A DNA stretch of 64,000 nt. Origin: Amphritea japonica ATCC BAA-1530. Lineage in GTDB: Bacteria; Pseudomonadota; Gammaproteobacteria; Pseudomonadales; Balneatricaceae. Position 1 is the stretch's first letter, and the number at the start of each line of letters is the position of its first letter. A program made the translations under genes and the position numbers. The stretch spans positions 2,178,693 through 2,242,692 of the forward strand of contig NZ_AP014545.1 in the NCBI RefSeq assembly GCF_016592435.1, in the 5' to 3' direction. The notes beneath the pieces were generated by a model that had not been told where the DNA came from, made no database searches, and saw only the letters and a list, made by a program, of their open reading frames with translations. Positions 42,494 through 51,304 of the stretch are shown here, piece after piece.

Positions 42494-44401
42494 TCAGGCA
42501 ATCAGATTCATCAGTAGTTTGTTAAGGCGGTTAACATACGCCGCTGGGTCATCTAATTGACCACCCGCAGCCAGTTGCGCCTGTTCAAACACTACTAACG
42601 CCAGCTCACCGAAGCGATCTTCATCGGCTTCATTATCCAGCTTGCTGATCAGCGGATGCTCAGGGTTGATCTCAAAGATCGGCTTGCTTTCAGGCACTGC
42701 CTGACCCGCCGCTTCCATGATCTTACGCATCTGCATACCCATATCGTAGGCACCCAGAACAACACAGGCTGGAGAGTCTGTCAGACGGTGCGTGATACGC
42801 ACTTCGCTCACCTGCTCTTCGAGACTGCTCTTAAGACGCTCAGTCAGACCTTCCATCTCTTTAGCGGTCTCTTCCTGAGCTTTCTTCTCTTCTTCGTTCT
42901 CGGTTTCACCCAGATCCAGTTCGCCCTTGCTGACATCCTGGAATGACTTACCCAGGAAGTCGAACAGCTGACCCATCAGCCACTCGTCAACGCGATCTGA
43001 CATTAACAATACTTCGATGCCCTTCTTACGGAAGATTTCCAGGTGCGGGCTGTTTTTAGCGGTGTTGTAGTTATCCGCTACAGCGTAGTAGATCTTATCC
43101 TGACCTTCCTGCATCCGGGCAATATAATCTTCCAGAGAAACCGATTGCTCAGAAGAATCATTGTGGGTAGACGCGAAGCGCAACAGCTTCAACACTTTCT
43201 CACGGTTAGCATGATCTTCAGCAGGGCCTTCCTTCAGTACCTCACCAAACTCGGTCCAGAATTTCGCATACTGCTCAGGATCATTTTTCGCCAGTTTACC
43301 CAGCATATCCAGAGAACGTTTTGTTAGCTGGGTTTTCAGCTTATCAACTACCGGATCTTTCTGCAGAATCTCACGGGAAACGTTCAGAGACAGATCGTTG
43401 GTATCCACCACACCCTTGATAAAGCGCAGGTACATCGGCAGGAACTGATCAGCTTCATCCATGATAAAGACACGCTGAACATACAGTTTAAGACCGCGAG
43501 GCGTATCACGATTCCAAAGATCATAAGGGGCATGTGCTGGCACATAAAGCAGGCTGGTATATTCAAGATTACCTTCAACCCGGTTATGGCTCCACTTCAT
43601 TGGCTCCTGGAAGTCATGGGACACATGGTTATAAAACTCTTTGTAGTCCTCATCGCTCAAGTCACTCTTAGAACGGGTCCAGAGTGCAGTCGCAGAGTTA
43701 ACGGTTTCATCTTCTGCAGGAGCAGGCTCTTCGCCCTCTTCCACTGGAGCCGCTTCTTTCTGCATGATAACCGGCAGAGAGATATGATCTGAATACTTAC
43801 GTACCAGCGTACGCAGGCGAGAAGCATCAGCAAACTCTGACTCTTCCTCTTTCAGATGCAGAATAATAGTTGTACCGCGCTGAGCCTTCTCAACCGTCGC
43901 AACCGTAAATTCACCTTCGCCCTGGGATACCCAATGCACACCTTCAGAGGTTGGCTGGCCGGCACGACGAGTAATCACTTCAACTTCTTTAGCCACAATA
44001 AAGGCAGAGTAGAAGCCCACACCGAACTGGCCAATTAGCTGTGAATCTTTTTTCTGATCACCGCTCAGCTCAGACAGAAACTGAGACGTGCCCGATTTAG
44101 CGATAGTACCCAGGTGATCAATCACATCCTGACGGTTCATACCGATGCCGTTGTCATCGATAGTCAGGGTTTTAGCGTCGCTATCAAACTCGATACGAAT
44201 ACGAAGCTCACCATCACCTTCATAAAGGTCATCTTTAGACAGCGCTTCAAAACGGAGTTTATCAGCCGCATCAGACGCGTTAGAGATCAGCTCTCGAAGA
44301 AAGATCTCTTTATTGGAATACAAAGAATGAATCATCAGGTGAAGCAGCTGCTTCACTTCGGTTTGAAAGCCAAGAGTTTCCTGCTGAGTTTCTGTGCTCA
44401 T
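42494..44401 (-). CDS. htpG: Molecular chaperone HtpG (Hsp90)
   Basis: A 635-residue bacterial Hsp90 of full normal length. The N-terminal GHKL ATPase includes [18 protein letters not shown] (ATP/Mg Asn), DNGIGM and GQFGVGFYS. The middle domain has [11 protein letters not shown] and the catalytic Arg-containing LNVSREILQ, and a dimerisation domain follows. The acidic linker ([12 protein letters not shown], about 218-230) is longer than in E. coli. It is preceded by a sigma-32 promoter and ends at a strong terminator, so it is a monocistronic heat-shock gene. Confidence 0.97.
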   Translation of the reverse strand: MSTETQQETLGFQTEVKQLLHLMIHSLYSNKEIFLRELISNASDAADKLRFEALSKDDLYEGDGELRIRIEFDSDAKTLTIDDNGIGMNRQDVIDHLGTIAKSGTSQFLSELSGDQKKDSQLIGQFGVGFYSAFIVAKEVEVITRRAGQPTSEGVHWVSQGEGEFTVATVEKAQRGTTIILHLKEEESEFADASRLRTLVRKYSDHISLPVIMQKEAAPVEEGEEPAPAEDETVNSATALWTRSKSDLSDEDYKEFYNHVSHDFQEPMKWSHNRVEGNLEYTSLLYVPAHAPYDLWNRDTPRGLKLYVQRVFIMDEADQFLPMYLRFIKGVVDTNDLSLNVSREILQKDPVVDKLKTQLTKRSLDMLGKLAKNDPEQYAKFWTEFGEVLKEGPAEDHANREKVLKLLRFASTHNDSSEQSVSLEDYIARMQEGQDKIYYAVADNYNTAKNSPHLEIFRKKGIEVLLMSDRVDEWLMGQLFDFLGKSFQDVSKGELDLGETENEEEKKAQEETAKEMEGLTERLKSSLEEQVSEVRITHRLTDSPACVVLGAYDMGMQMRKIMEAAGQAVPESKPIFEINPEHPLISKLDNEADEDRFGELALVVFEQAQLAAGGQLDDPAAYVNRLNKLLMNLIA

Positions 44402-44478
44402 CTATCAATTTCCCAATCTTATTGTTGCAAATACTTAGTACTAAAAATGTACAGTCACGAATTTAAGCGTTGAACATA

Positions 44479-44506
44479 AGATGGGGACAGCCCCCCTCTT
44501 TTCAAG
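44479..44506 (-). promoter_or_regulatory. Sigma-32 heat-shock promoter of htpG
   Basis: On the minus strand, -35 CTTGAAA (44500-44506), a 13-bp spacer and -10 CCCCATCT (44479-44486) match the sigma-32 consensus at every key base. The implied start near 44472 leaves a leader of about 70 bases before the htpG ATG. Confidence 0.9.
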
Positions 44507-44532
44507 GGGACTGAATTGAAATTTACCAAAAA

Positions 44533-45243
44533 TTAATCGGTTTGACTGATGACCAGTTGACGCAAGGTACTGGAATTAAACTCTCGACGATAAAGAATAA
44601 TGACTACACCAGAAGTGAGTAACATAAACAGCCAGGGCGTAATAAACCAGGCCAGCACCGACAAACTAAAATAATAGGTACGCAGCCCCAGATTAAAGTT
44701 ATTTGCCGCCATCGAACTCATGATGGCCAGCCGTTTTGCATGGGCATTCAACTCAAGTTCTGTCGCATCTTCGGGTTGTGGCGCACCTCCTATCATGACA
44801 GAGGTAAAGCCGTATTGGCGCAAACTCCAGGTAAACTTAAAGAAAGCGTAGATAAACAGCCCGATCAGGACGAGTAATTTTAACTCCCATTCTGCTTTTG
44901 TCGCATGGCTCGCGAATGGAATATCGCCCACAACATCAATAGCTTTCTCTGTAGAGCCTAAGACAGTCATCAGGCCAGCCAAAATAAGCATGGTGGACGA
45001 TGCAAAAAATGATACGCTACGCTCCAGATTGGCGATTGCTGTCGTATCAGCAATTCTGACCTCCCTATGCAACATACGGGTCATCCATTCCAAGCGATAG
45101 CTATGCATAACGCTGGCCAGACAGTGAGCATCTATGGCGCGTTTTTTGGTGTATGCGTTATAGCCTTTGAAGCAGACCAGAAACCAGACAAAAGCCAGCA
45201 GATTAAGCCAGTTTGTTACGATGAAGTCGGTCAATTGTTCCAT
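44533..45243 (-). CDS. DUF599 family membrane protein
   Basis: 236 residues with about five hydrophobic helices. NAYTKKRAIDAHCLASVMHSYR and MSSMAANNFNLGLRTYYFSLS are the conserved DUF599 segments. Function is unknown. It diverges from the EamA gene with 61 bp between them. Confidence 0.85.
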   Translation of the reverse strand: MEQLTDFIVTNWLNLLAFVWFLVCFKGYNAYTKKRAIDAHCLASVMHSYRLEWMTRMLHREVRIADTTAIANLERSVSFFASSTMLILAGLMTVLGSTEKAIDVVGDIPFASHATKAEWELKLLVLIGLFIYAFFKFTWSLRQYGFTSVMIGGAPQPEDATELELNAHAKRLAIMSSMAANNFNLGLRTYYFSLSVLAWFITPWLFMLLTSGVVIILYRREFNSSTLRQLVISQTD

Positions 45244-45304
45244 GAATATTCCTGGAAAGTATCAGTTACAAGCTATTGTAAATTAAGCAACAGGATAGAC
45301 AACC

Positions 45305-46168
45305 TTGCGCAACCAATATTCCAGACTTCTTACCGGAGCCGCCTTCGCCCTTGCCACGACTCTGGTCATGAGCCTGGCGGCTGCTGCCACAAAATACACC
45401 GCTCAATTCGTCTCTATCGAGCAAATTGTCCTGATACAGTATCTGGTCTGCACCCTGCTTATGCTGCCCTGGCTGGCGCGTAAAGGTATAAGAACACTGA
45501 AAACGGACAAACCCATTCTCCACCTTATTCGCGGGCTGTCAGGCTGGCTGTGCTTTTACACTTACTATCTGGCACTCAAAGAGATTCCACTGGGTGAAGC
45601 CTCGCTCCTGCGAAACTCCGCACCCTTGATAGTCCCCTTGTTGGTGCTGGTCTGGCTAAAGTATCGCATGCCCTGGTTAAACTGGCTCCCGGTGGGGATT
45701 GGTTTTATCGGTATTGGGTTAGTACTAAAACCCGATGGAAATACCTTTAATCCCTGGCACCTGATCGCTTTCGCCTCAGCACTTACCCTGACGATATCCA
45801 TCGTCAGCACCCGGGTGCTGACACTCACCGAACCAACAAATCGAATTTTATTTTACTACTTTAGCCTCTCAGCGCTCTTCTCTCTGCCTTTTGCGCTGAG
45901 TAACTGGCAACCTATCCCGCTTATCAGCCTGCCATTCTTAGCGGGTATCAGCCTGTCAGTCTGGGGGATAATGTGGCTGTACACTCAAGCATATAGCTAT
46001 GCCAAAGCAACTATCATCGCGCCACTGAGTTATTTTGGCGTGTTGTTCGCTGGTTTACTCGGATGGCTTTTCTGGCAGCAAGTTCCTGATATGATGGCTG
46101 TATTAGGTGCAGTGCTGATCATCGGCGGCGGCATAGGTTCTGTATGGCTGGGAAAGGAGCGTAATTGA
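45305..46168 (+). CDS. EamA/DMT family permease
   Basis: 287 residues with ten transmembrane helices and two EamA halves (HLIRGLSGWLCFYTYYLALKE region with SLLRNSAPLIVPLL; YSYAKATIIAPLSYFGVLFA in the second). The start appears to be TTG at 45305 with AGGA upstream; the first in-frame ATG would cut into helix 1. The next gene overlaps its stop codon (TGATG). The substrate is unknown. Confidence 0.83.
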   Translation: MRNQYSRLLTGAAFALATTLVMSLAAAATKYTAQFVSIEQIVLIQYLVCTLLMLPWLARKGIRTLKTDKPILHLIRGLSGWLCFYTYYLALKEIPLGEASLLRNSAPLIVPLLVLVWLKYRMPWLNWLPVGIGFIGIGLVLKPDGNTFNPWHLIAFASALTLTISIVSTRVLTLTEPTNRILFYYFSLSALFSLPFALSNWQPIPLISLPFLAGISLSVWGIMWLYTQAYSYAKATIIAPLSYFGVLFAGLLGWLFWQQVPDMMAVLGAVLIIGGGIGSVWLGKERN

Positions 46169-46485
46169 TGTATCTGGAACTTGCAGATCTATTCTGGTTG
46201 ACCCTGATCGTATTTGCTTTAATGCACTGGTGGCATTCATTAAAGGTAAAAGAGTTCGCCCTTAAAGCCGCCCGAAACTACTGCAAAGAAATGGATGTGC
46301 AACTGCTCGATCAGAGTGTTTATCTGCGGGGTATCTGGTTAAAGCGCGATGACAACGGCAAAGTCAGAATCTGGCGTTCATACCTGTTTGAGTTTACCGC
46401 CACCGGTGACGACCGGGCCCGCGGCCGGGTAGCCATGTTAGGTGGCCGGGTCACCGGTATTATTCTGGACGCTCACAGAATCTAA
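46168..46485 (+). CDS. DUF3301 membrane-anchored protein
   Basis: 105 residues: one N-terminal hydrophobic helix (LADLFWLTLIVFALMHWW), then a cytoplasmic part with the DUF3301 pattern ARNYCKEMDVQLLDQSVYLRG and RSYLFEFTATGDDR. Function is unknown. The ATG at 46168 overlaps the previous stop by one base and has AGGAG upstream, so the genes are coupled. Confidence 0.88.
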   Translation: MYLELADLFWLTLIVFALMHWWHSLKVKEFALKAARNYCKEMDVQLLDQSVYLRGIWLKRDDNGKVRIWRSYLFEFTATGDDRARGRVAMLGGRVTGIILDAHRI

Positions 46486-46515
46486 ACAGTGAACGGGCCA
46501 CATTATACCCGTCAA

Positions 46516-47514
46516 TCAGAGCTGTAATACCACCAGCTTGAGTGGGTACTGCCCGTCCGGTGAAGGAAAATCATTCTCCGGTGCTAATTGTGTAATCTGT
46601 TTAACCGGGCAACCCGCTTTTATCGCACAGCGCGTTACAACATCTACCCACTCGTCATAACCTACACTGGCCACATTATTAGCACAGATTAACTGGCCAC
46701 CGGGTTTAGTCGCTAATAAAGCAGGTTTCAGGACACTGGGGTAATCGCGAATCAGATCCACCGTGCCAAAGGCGCTTTTGGCCCACCGGGGTGGATCAAG
46801 AAAGACCAGATCGAACTGCTCCTGATCGATCCGTGGAAACGGCTTGGGTTTTCTCCCACGACCCACCCGCTGCTTAATTGGAATACCTGCCAGTTGCTTA
46901 GCGGCAGTGAAAAAATCACTCTGGAAAAACTCAACCTGTTGCTCATCCAGATTATTAAGCCGGGCATTGTCACGCCCAACATCTAATGAGCGGGTTGAAA
47001 AATCAACATTCAAAACCCGGCTGGCGCCGGCTGCTGCGGCAACCACGCCTACTCCACAGGTATACGAAAATAGATTCAACACAGATTTACCTGCAGCATT
47101 TTGCTGAATCCAGCGTCTGCCGGCGCGCATATCAAGAAAAAGTAATGGATCCTGCCCTTTGTGTTTACCTCTGACCCGGTAAGACACACCCAGCTCATGT
47201 GCGACCCCTTCCCAGCCATCAACGATTGCGTCATCAGCACGGCGGGAGTTAGCAGAACTTCGATCGTTATATACCAATATTAGCGAGCAACTAAGCTGCG
47301 CCTCTACCAGCTTATGAATAGCTTCCGCCTCTTCAACTGAGATCGGCTGATGAAAAGTTTGTATCAATAATTGAGGGCCGTATCGATCAACAGTCAGACC
47401 AGAACAGCCCTCATTAGAACCGTGATATAAACGGTAACAATCGGTGTTCTCTTCATGCAGAGCATCCAGCAGCTCGCTACGACGAGCCAGCGCGTCTTGA
47501 ATCAGGTTGAGCAT
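46516..47514 (-). CDS. RlmI/RlmK-like SAM-dependent rRNA methyltransferase
   Basis: 332 residues of a Rossmann methyltransferase. LFLDMRAGRRW precedes the SAM loop VLNLFSYTCGVGVVAAAAGAS; LDPPRWAKSAFG is the catalytic DPP motif, and ICANNVAS follows. The RlmI-type pattern is clear, but the N-terminal PUA domain of RlmI is lacking, so the exact target cannot be named. The start overlaps the last base of the LON-like gene, indicating an operon. Confidence 0.82.
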   Translation of the reverse strand: MLNLIQDALARRSELLDALHEENTDCYRLYHGSNEGCSGLTVDRYGPQLLIQTFHQPISVEEAEAIHKLVEAQLSCSLILVYNDRSSANSRRADDAIVDGWEGVAHELGVSYRVRGKHKGQDPLLFLDMRAGRRWIQQNAAGKSVLNLFSYTCGVGVVAAAAGASRVLNVDFSTRSLDVGRDNARLNNLDEQQVEFFQSDFFTAAKQLAGIPIKQRVGRGRKPKPFPRIDQEQFDLVFLDPPRWAKSAFGTVDLIRDYPSVLKPALLATKPGGQLICANNVASVGYDEWVDVVTRCAIKAGCPVKQITQLAPENDFPSPDGQYPLKLVVLQL

Positions 47515-48080
47515 TAAATATCCTTGAGCAGGGAAAGTATCATTTCGAGGCGCTGCAATGAGCTATCGAGCTCCAACAACCGCTGTTTGTCCGCTCCTGA
47601 AAATGGGATAAGCGACGCCAGTTGATAACTGACGGCTTCGACATTTTCGGCATTAAGTTGAACAGACCGGAATGATAGCAGAGGATGATGCCCAAGGAGA
47701 GTTGAAATCTCATCCAGTTTGCCTGAATACTGCTCAGATTTTAGCCCCTGATCAGAGATAAGCGCTATCGCCTCTGCCATTAACAGCCCATCAGACTCCA
47801 CCGTCACACCAGAAATCTCGACGCGTTGCTCCCCTGCTACCTGAATACCAATCATCTGATTCTGCATCGGTTGCCAGTCGATAATCTTCGATAGCGTTCC
47901 TATGGTTTCAAAATCAGAACTTGAGGTACCTGGGCTACGGGTATGCAAAATGACAAACTGCCCATTATTAGCCAGGAGCTCCTTCACCATCCGCCGATAA
48001 CGTATTTCAAAAATCTGTAACGGCAGTACCGTTCCAGGGAAAAACACTAGTGGCAACGGGAATAGAGGCAGGGTTTTCAT
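47514..48080 (-). CDS. LON N-terminal-domain protein
   Basis: 188 residues made of a stand-alone LON substrate-binding (ASCH/PUA-like) domain: LPLFPLPLVFFPGTVLPLQIFEIRYRRMV at the start is diagnostic. No ATPase or protease domain is present. Its function is unknown in bacteria, possibly substrate or peptide binding. It is coupled to the methyltransferase downstream. Confidence 0.88.
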   Translation of the reverse strand: MKTLPLFPLPLVFFPGTVLPLQIFEIRYRRMVKELLANNGQFVILHTRSPGTSSSDFETIGTLSKIIDWQPMQNQMIGIQVAGEQRVEISGVTVESDGLLMAEAIALISDQGLKSEQYSGKLDEISTLLGHHPLLSFRSVQLNAENVEAVSYQLASLIPFSGADKQRLLELDSSLQRLEMILSLLKDI

Positions 48081-48133
48081 ACAAATGAGTATAGGGTTTT
48101 ACATCTATCAATACATATTTATTAAGTACAATA

Positions 48134-48173
48134 AAAAATGCCCCCTTCGATTTATATCTCAGGGGGCATTTTT
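48134..48173 (-). terminator. Terminator after the DsrE-like gene
   Basis: Stem AAAAATGCCCCCT (48134-48146) / AGGGGGCATTTTT (48161-48173) with a 14-base loop. It separates the sulfur-gene pair from the LON-like operon. Confidence 0.88.
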
Positions 48174-48211
48174 ATCTAGAACTTACGTATATTGAAACTT
48201 ACAAACCCGTT

Positions 48212-48643
48212 TTAGAAATTAAAAACACGGGTATCCGCATCGATCAGGGCAGCAGCCATAACCGGTGGTTTTGCAGCTCCAATACCGCTTAGCAGTGCAT
48301 CTGTACCCACACCTTTATTTGGCAGATAAAGCGCACAGACATCAACTTTAGCGCCGCCAGAGATTAATTTTTGCATCAGCTGCTCAGGGGTAACATCTTT
48401 TGGTTTAAGAGGCTCTGATGTATGACCTTTAAGCGCCATATCACCCGCAGTATCACATAATAGCACGCTGACTTTAGCACCTTTTGCCTGCATCATGTTG
48501 CCCAGCACCATCGCCATGCCCCGGGTCTGTTGTTCCGAACTAGTAAGGGTTATCAATACCTTATCCACGGCTTCTGAGGCTGAAACCATCATTGGTGACA
48601 TTAAAGCCACTGCAAGTACCGATGTCGTTAATAACTTTTTCAT
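48212..48643 (-). CDS. Periplasmic DsrE-like protein
   Basis: 143 residues with a signal peptide (MKKLLTTSVLAVALMSPMMVSA) and a DsrE/F-like fold: KVLITLTSSEQQTRGMAMVLGN, then VSVLLCDTAGDMAL with Cys63, then VDVCALYLPNKG with Cys103. Two Cys in sulfur-carrier-like positions suggest persulfide chemistry. It is 13 bp downstream of a periplasmic rhodanese, so the two probably work together. Confidence 0.78.
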   Translation of the reverse strand: MKKLLTTSVLAVALMSPMMVSASEAVDKVLITLTSSEQQTRGMAMVLGNMMQAKGAKVSVLLCDTAGDMALKGHTSEPLKPKDVTPEQLMQKLISGGAKVDVCALYLPNKGVGTDALLSGIGAAKPPVMAAALIDADTRVFNF

Positions 48644-48656
48644 AGTCTATAGCTCC

Positions 48657-49253
48657 TTATTTAGTTGGGTGCCAGGCAATGGCAGGATCAATTTTGTAAC
48701 TCCAGGGTAAGCCTGAGTTGCGCCAGCCATTCAATGCTCGCACACCTTTTGAATTACCCTCTTTCAATGTACTACCTTCAAAGCCATCAACTACCGTCCA
48801 GACCTGCGTATAGCCTTTGGTAGCTAGCAGGTTGACGGCAGGCGCGCTTCGCGATGAGCCAGAACGACACATAATAATGATAGTGGTATCCGGCGTGGCT
48901 CCAGCTTCTGCTAATTTCGCTGCAAGCTGAGCATTAAAACCGGGATTTTTAACCATAGCCCAGCTACTTTTCTTATCACTCCAACCCGCGGCATCCGCTA
49001 GCATCCAGGGAACGTGGATACCTGTTGGTGTTGCCGAACCGGTAAATTTAATTTCAACAGGATCACGCACATCAACCAGAATAGCGGTGTCATCTTTCTG
49101 CAGTTTATCCCAGGCTTCAGCTGCCGTGACATATAGATCAAGGGTAGTCTGAGCTTTAACCTTATTCGGTTTATCTGCAGCCACAGCGGTGACTGCTACG
49201 ATACAACTCAATAGCCCAGCCAGAAGTACAGTCTTATTCACGTCTCTCACCAT
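48657..49253 (-). CDS. Periplasmic rhodanese-domain protein
   Basis: 198 residues: a signal peptide (TVLLAGLLSCIVAVTAVAA) and one rhodanese domain with ILVDVRDPVEIKFTG and the active-site loop Cys129-RSGSSR, a full six-residue loop of active sulfurtransferases. The C-terminal region DGFEGSTLKEGNSKG, WRNSGLPW resembles c-type thiosulfate-handling relatives. It is the first gene of a pair with the DsrE-like protein. Confidence 0.86.
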   Translation of the reverse strand: MVRDVNKTVLLAGLLSCIVAVTAVAADKPNKVKAQTTLDLYVTAAEAWDKLQKDDTAILVDVRDPVEIKFTGSATPTGIHVPWMLADAAGWSDKKSSWAMVKNPGFNAQLAAKLAEAGATPDTTIIIMCRSGSSRSAPAVNLLATKGYTQVWTVVDGFEGSTLKEGNSKGVRALNGWRNSGLPWSYKIDPAIAWHPTK

Positions 49254-49327
49254 CTGATATCGCTAATTTGAACGACAATATATTAGATTATTCTAATAAA
49301 GTGAAGTCTAATTTTTAAATTCTGACC

Positions 49328-49355
49328 AAAAAAAACCACTCCGAAGAGTGGTTTT
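49328..49355 (-). terminator. Rho-independent terminator of mqo
   Basis: Minus-strand stem AAAACCACTC / GAGTGGTTTT with loop TTCG and a T-run. It lies 17 bp after the mqo stop. Confidence 0.94.
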
Positions 49356-49371
49356 AGCAATTCAAAACGAA

Positions 49372-50868
49372 TCAGGCTTGATATTCCTGATCCAGATTTA
49401 GCGTAGACAGCGTTCGTTTTCGTACGCTACGAAGAAGGCTTTCATCTTCGATCAGAGACTGCCCATAAGAAGGCACCAGCTCTTTCATCTTGGCTTGCCA
49501 TTCAGGCGTAGCAAGTCGCTCCGGGAAACAACGTTCAATAACATTGATCATCGTAGGGGTTGCAGTAGAAGCACCTGGAGAAGCGCCTAGCAAAGCTGCC
49601 AGGGTTTTATCGGCCGACGAGATAACCTCAGTACCAAACTCAAGCTTACCTTCACCTTCTGCGTTCTTCTTAATAATCTGAACACGCTGACCGGCGTAGG
49701 ACAATTCCCAGTCTTCATTTTTAGCATCGGGAAAGAAGCGACGTAATGAATCAACCCGGTCACCGTGAGACTGCATAACCTCACTAATCAGGTAACGGGT
49801 AAGGTCCATATTCTTGGCCCCTACCTGCATGATAGGTTTCAGGTTATTCAAGCGCATACTCAGCGGCATATCCATAGCCGATCCCTGCTTCAGGAATTTC
49901 GTAGTAAAGCCTGCAAATGGTCCGAACAGTAATGCTCGCTCACCATCGATCACCCGACTATCCAGATGAGGTACTGACATCGGTGGCGCACCGATAGGCG
50001 CCTGACCATAAACCTTTGCCATATGCTGTTCAACAATCTCTGGCTTTTTACAAACTAACCACTGACCGCTAACAGGGAAGCCACCGTAACCCTCGCCTTC
50101 AGGAATACCCGACATCTGCAGCAACGGTAACGCCCCGCCACCCGCACCAAAGAACAGGAACTTAGTCCGGATTTTTTCTACCTGGCCTGTCTCAACATTC
50201 TTCAGCTCTACGCGCCAATCACCTTCGGTGTATTGAGACATCTCTTCAACTGAGTGACCCAACAGCAAGTCAAAACCATCTTGTTTTTCAAGGAAGTTAA
50301 CCATGTTACGTGCCAAAGCACCGAAGTTAACGTCAGCTCCGTAGCGCATCCGTGTCGCCGCGACAGCTTCATCAGCCGCACGGTTTTGCATTATCAGCGG
50401 CATCCACTGACTTAATACTTCAGGGTCTTCAGAGAATTCCATCTCAGCAAACTGAGGCTTTGCGCTCAATGCTTCAAAGCGCTTACGCAAAAATTCAACA
50501 TTCTCGGCACCCATCACGAAACTTTCATGGGGTACATTATTGATAAAATGATGGGGCTCAGGCAGATCGCCCTGCTCAACCAGGTAAGACCAGAACTGTA
50601 GACTGGTCTCAAACGCAGCATTAATGGAAAAAGCTTTATCGGTATTGATACTACCGTCGTCATTCTGGGACGTATAATTCAGTTCGCAATACGCTGCATG
50701 ACCCGTACCGGCATTATTCATCGCATCGGTACTTTCATTCGCAACATGGTCTAAACGTTCAACCATAGCGATTGTCAGAGAGGGGTCTAACTGTTTAAGC
50801 AAAACGCCCAGAGTTGTGCTCATCGCACCTGCACCGACCAGCAGTACATCAACAGATTTAGAGGTCAT
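49372..50868 (-). CDS. mqo: Malate:quinone oxidoreductase
   Basis: A 498-residue peripheral membrane FAD enzyme oxidising malate to oxaloacetate with electron transfer to quinone. The FAD loop VLLVGAGAMSTTLGVLLK opens the protein; NNAGTGHAAYCELNYT, KFLFFGAGGGALPLLQ, PVSGQWLVC and SPGASTATPTM are Mqo signatures. The ATG at 50868 is used; the extension to 50886 is unsupported. The 418 bp upstream contain only the chemoreceptor terminator. Confidence 0.95.
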   Translation of the reverse strand: MTSKSVDVLLVGAGAMSTTLGVLLKQLDPSLTIAMVERLDHVANESTDAMNNAGTGHAAYCELNYTSQNDDGSINTDKAFSINAAFETSLQFWSYLVEQGDLPEPHHFINNVPHESFVMGAENVEFLRKRFEALSAKPQFAEMEFSEDPEVLSQWMPLIMQNRAADEAVAATRMRYGADVNFGALARNMVNFLEKQDGFDLLLGHSVEEMSQYTEGDWRVELKNVETGQVEKIRTKFLFFGAGGGALPLLQMSGIPEGEGYGGFPVSGQWLVCKKPEIVEQHMAKVYGQAPIGAPPMSVPHLDSRVIDGERALLFGPFAGFTTKFLKQGSAMDMPLSMRLNNLKPIMQVGAKNMDLTRYLISEVMQSHGDRVDSLRRFFPDAKNEDWELSYAGQRVQIIKKNAEGEGKLEFGTEVISSADKTLAALLGASPGASTATPTMINVIERCFPERLATPEWQAKMKELVPSYGQSLIEDESLLRSVRKRTLSTLNLDQEYQA

Positions 50869-51256
50869 ACTCACTTCGCCATTCAATTATAAATAATGGA
50901 GGCAGAGAGGTTTTCAGCAAAAGGCTTGTGGCCCGACAGGAAAATAGCACTAACAAAAGTAAGGCCATAACCAATTGATATAACTGAAAATATCTCTGGC
51001 AGTTGAGTTAAATTTGATAACCGCGAAACAACAGCAGGAAACCTTTTACTCAAACTGAAACTGTGTCGCTGATTATACTCATTCCGGCAGAAAAATCTTG
51101 TGCATTGCGGCATAAATTCATAATCCCTTAGGCTTATTGTTATCCTAAAGTCGTAAGTTTGTGGCGGTTTTACTGCTTTAGTAGCGCAAAAAGGGAAATC
51201 ACCTGACAGAGACAAAATTTCAAAGGTATGCTCTATTTTTCAAAGCACCACAGACA

Positions 51257-51283
51257 CAAAAAAAGGGCCAACCGGCCCTTTTT
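51257..51283 (-). terminator. Terminator of the chemoreceptor gene
   Basis: Stem GGGCC / GGCCC with loop AACC, A-run and T-run on the two sides; it would also work in reverse. Confidence 0.88.
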
Positions 51284-51304
51284 CCTTTCAGTTAATCCGT
51301 GCTG

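Noticed and set aside
44477-44512. GGGGACAG-type repeat resembling REP sequences linked to RAYT transposases
   Set aside because: Read on the minus strand, the same bases form an excellent sigma-32 promoter for htpG, which explains them fully.
50883-51215. 110-residue minus-strand ORF upstream of mqo
   Set aside because: It overlaps the mqo start region, has atypical composition, and no ribosome-binding site or family; read as non-coding leader.
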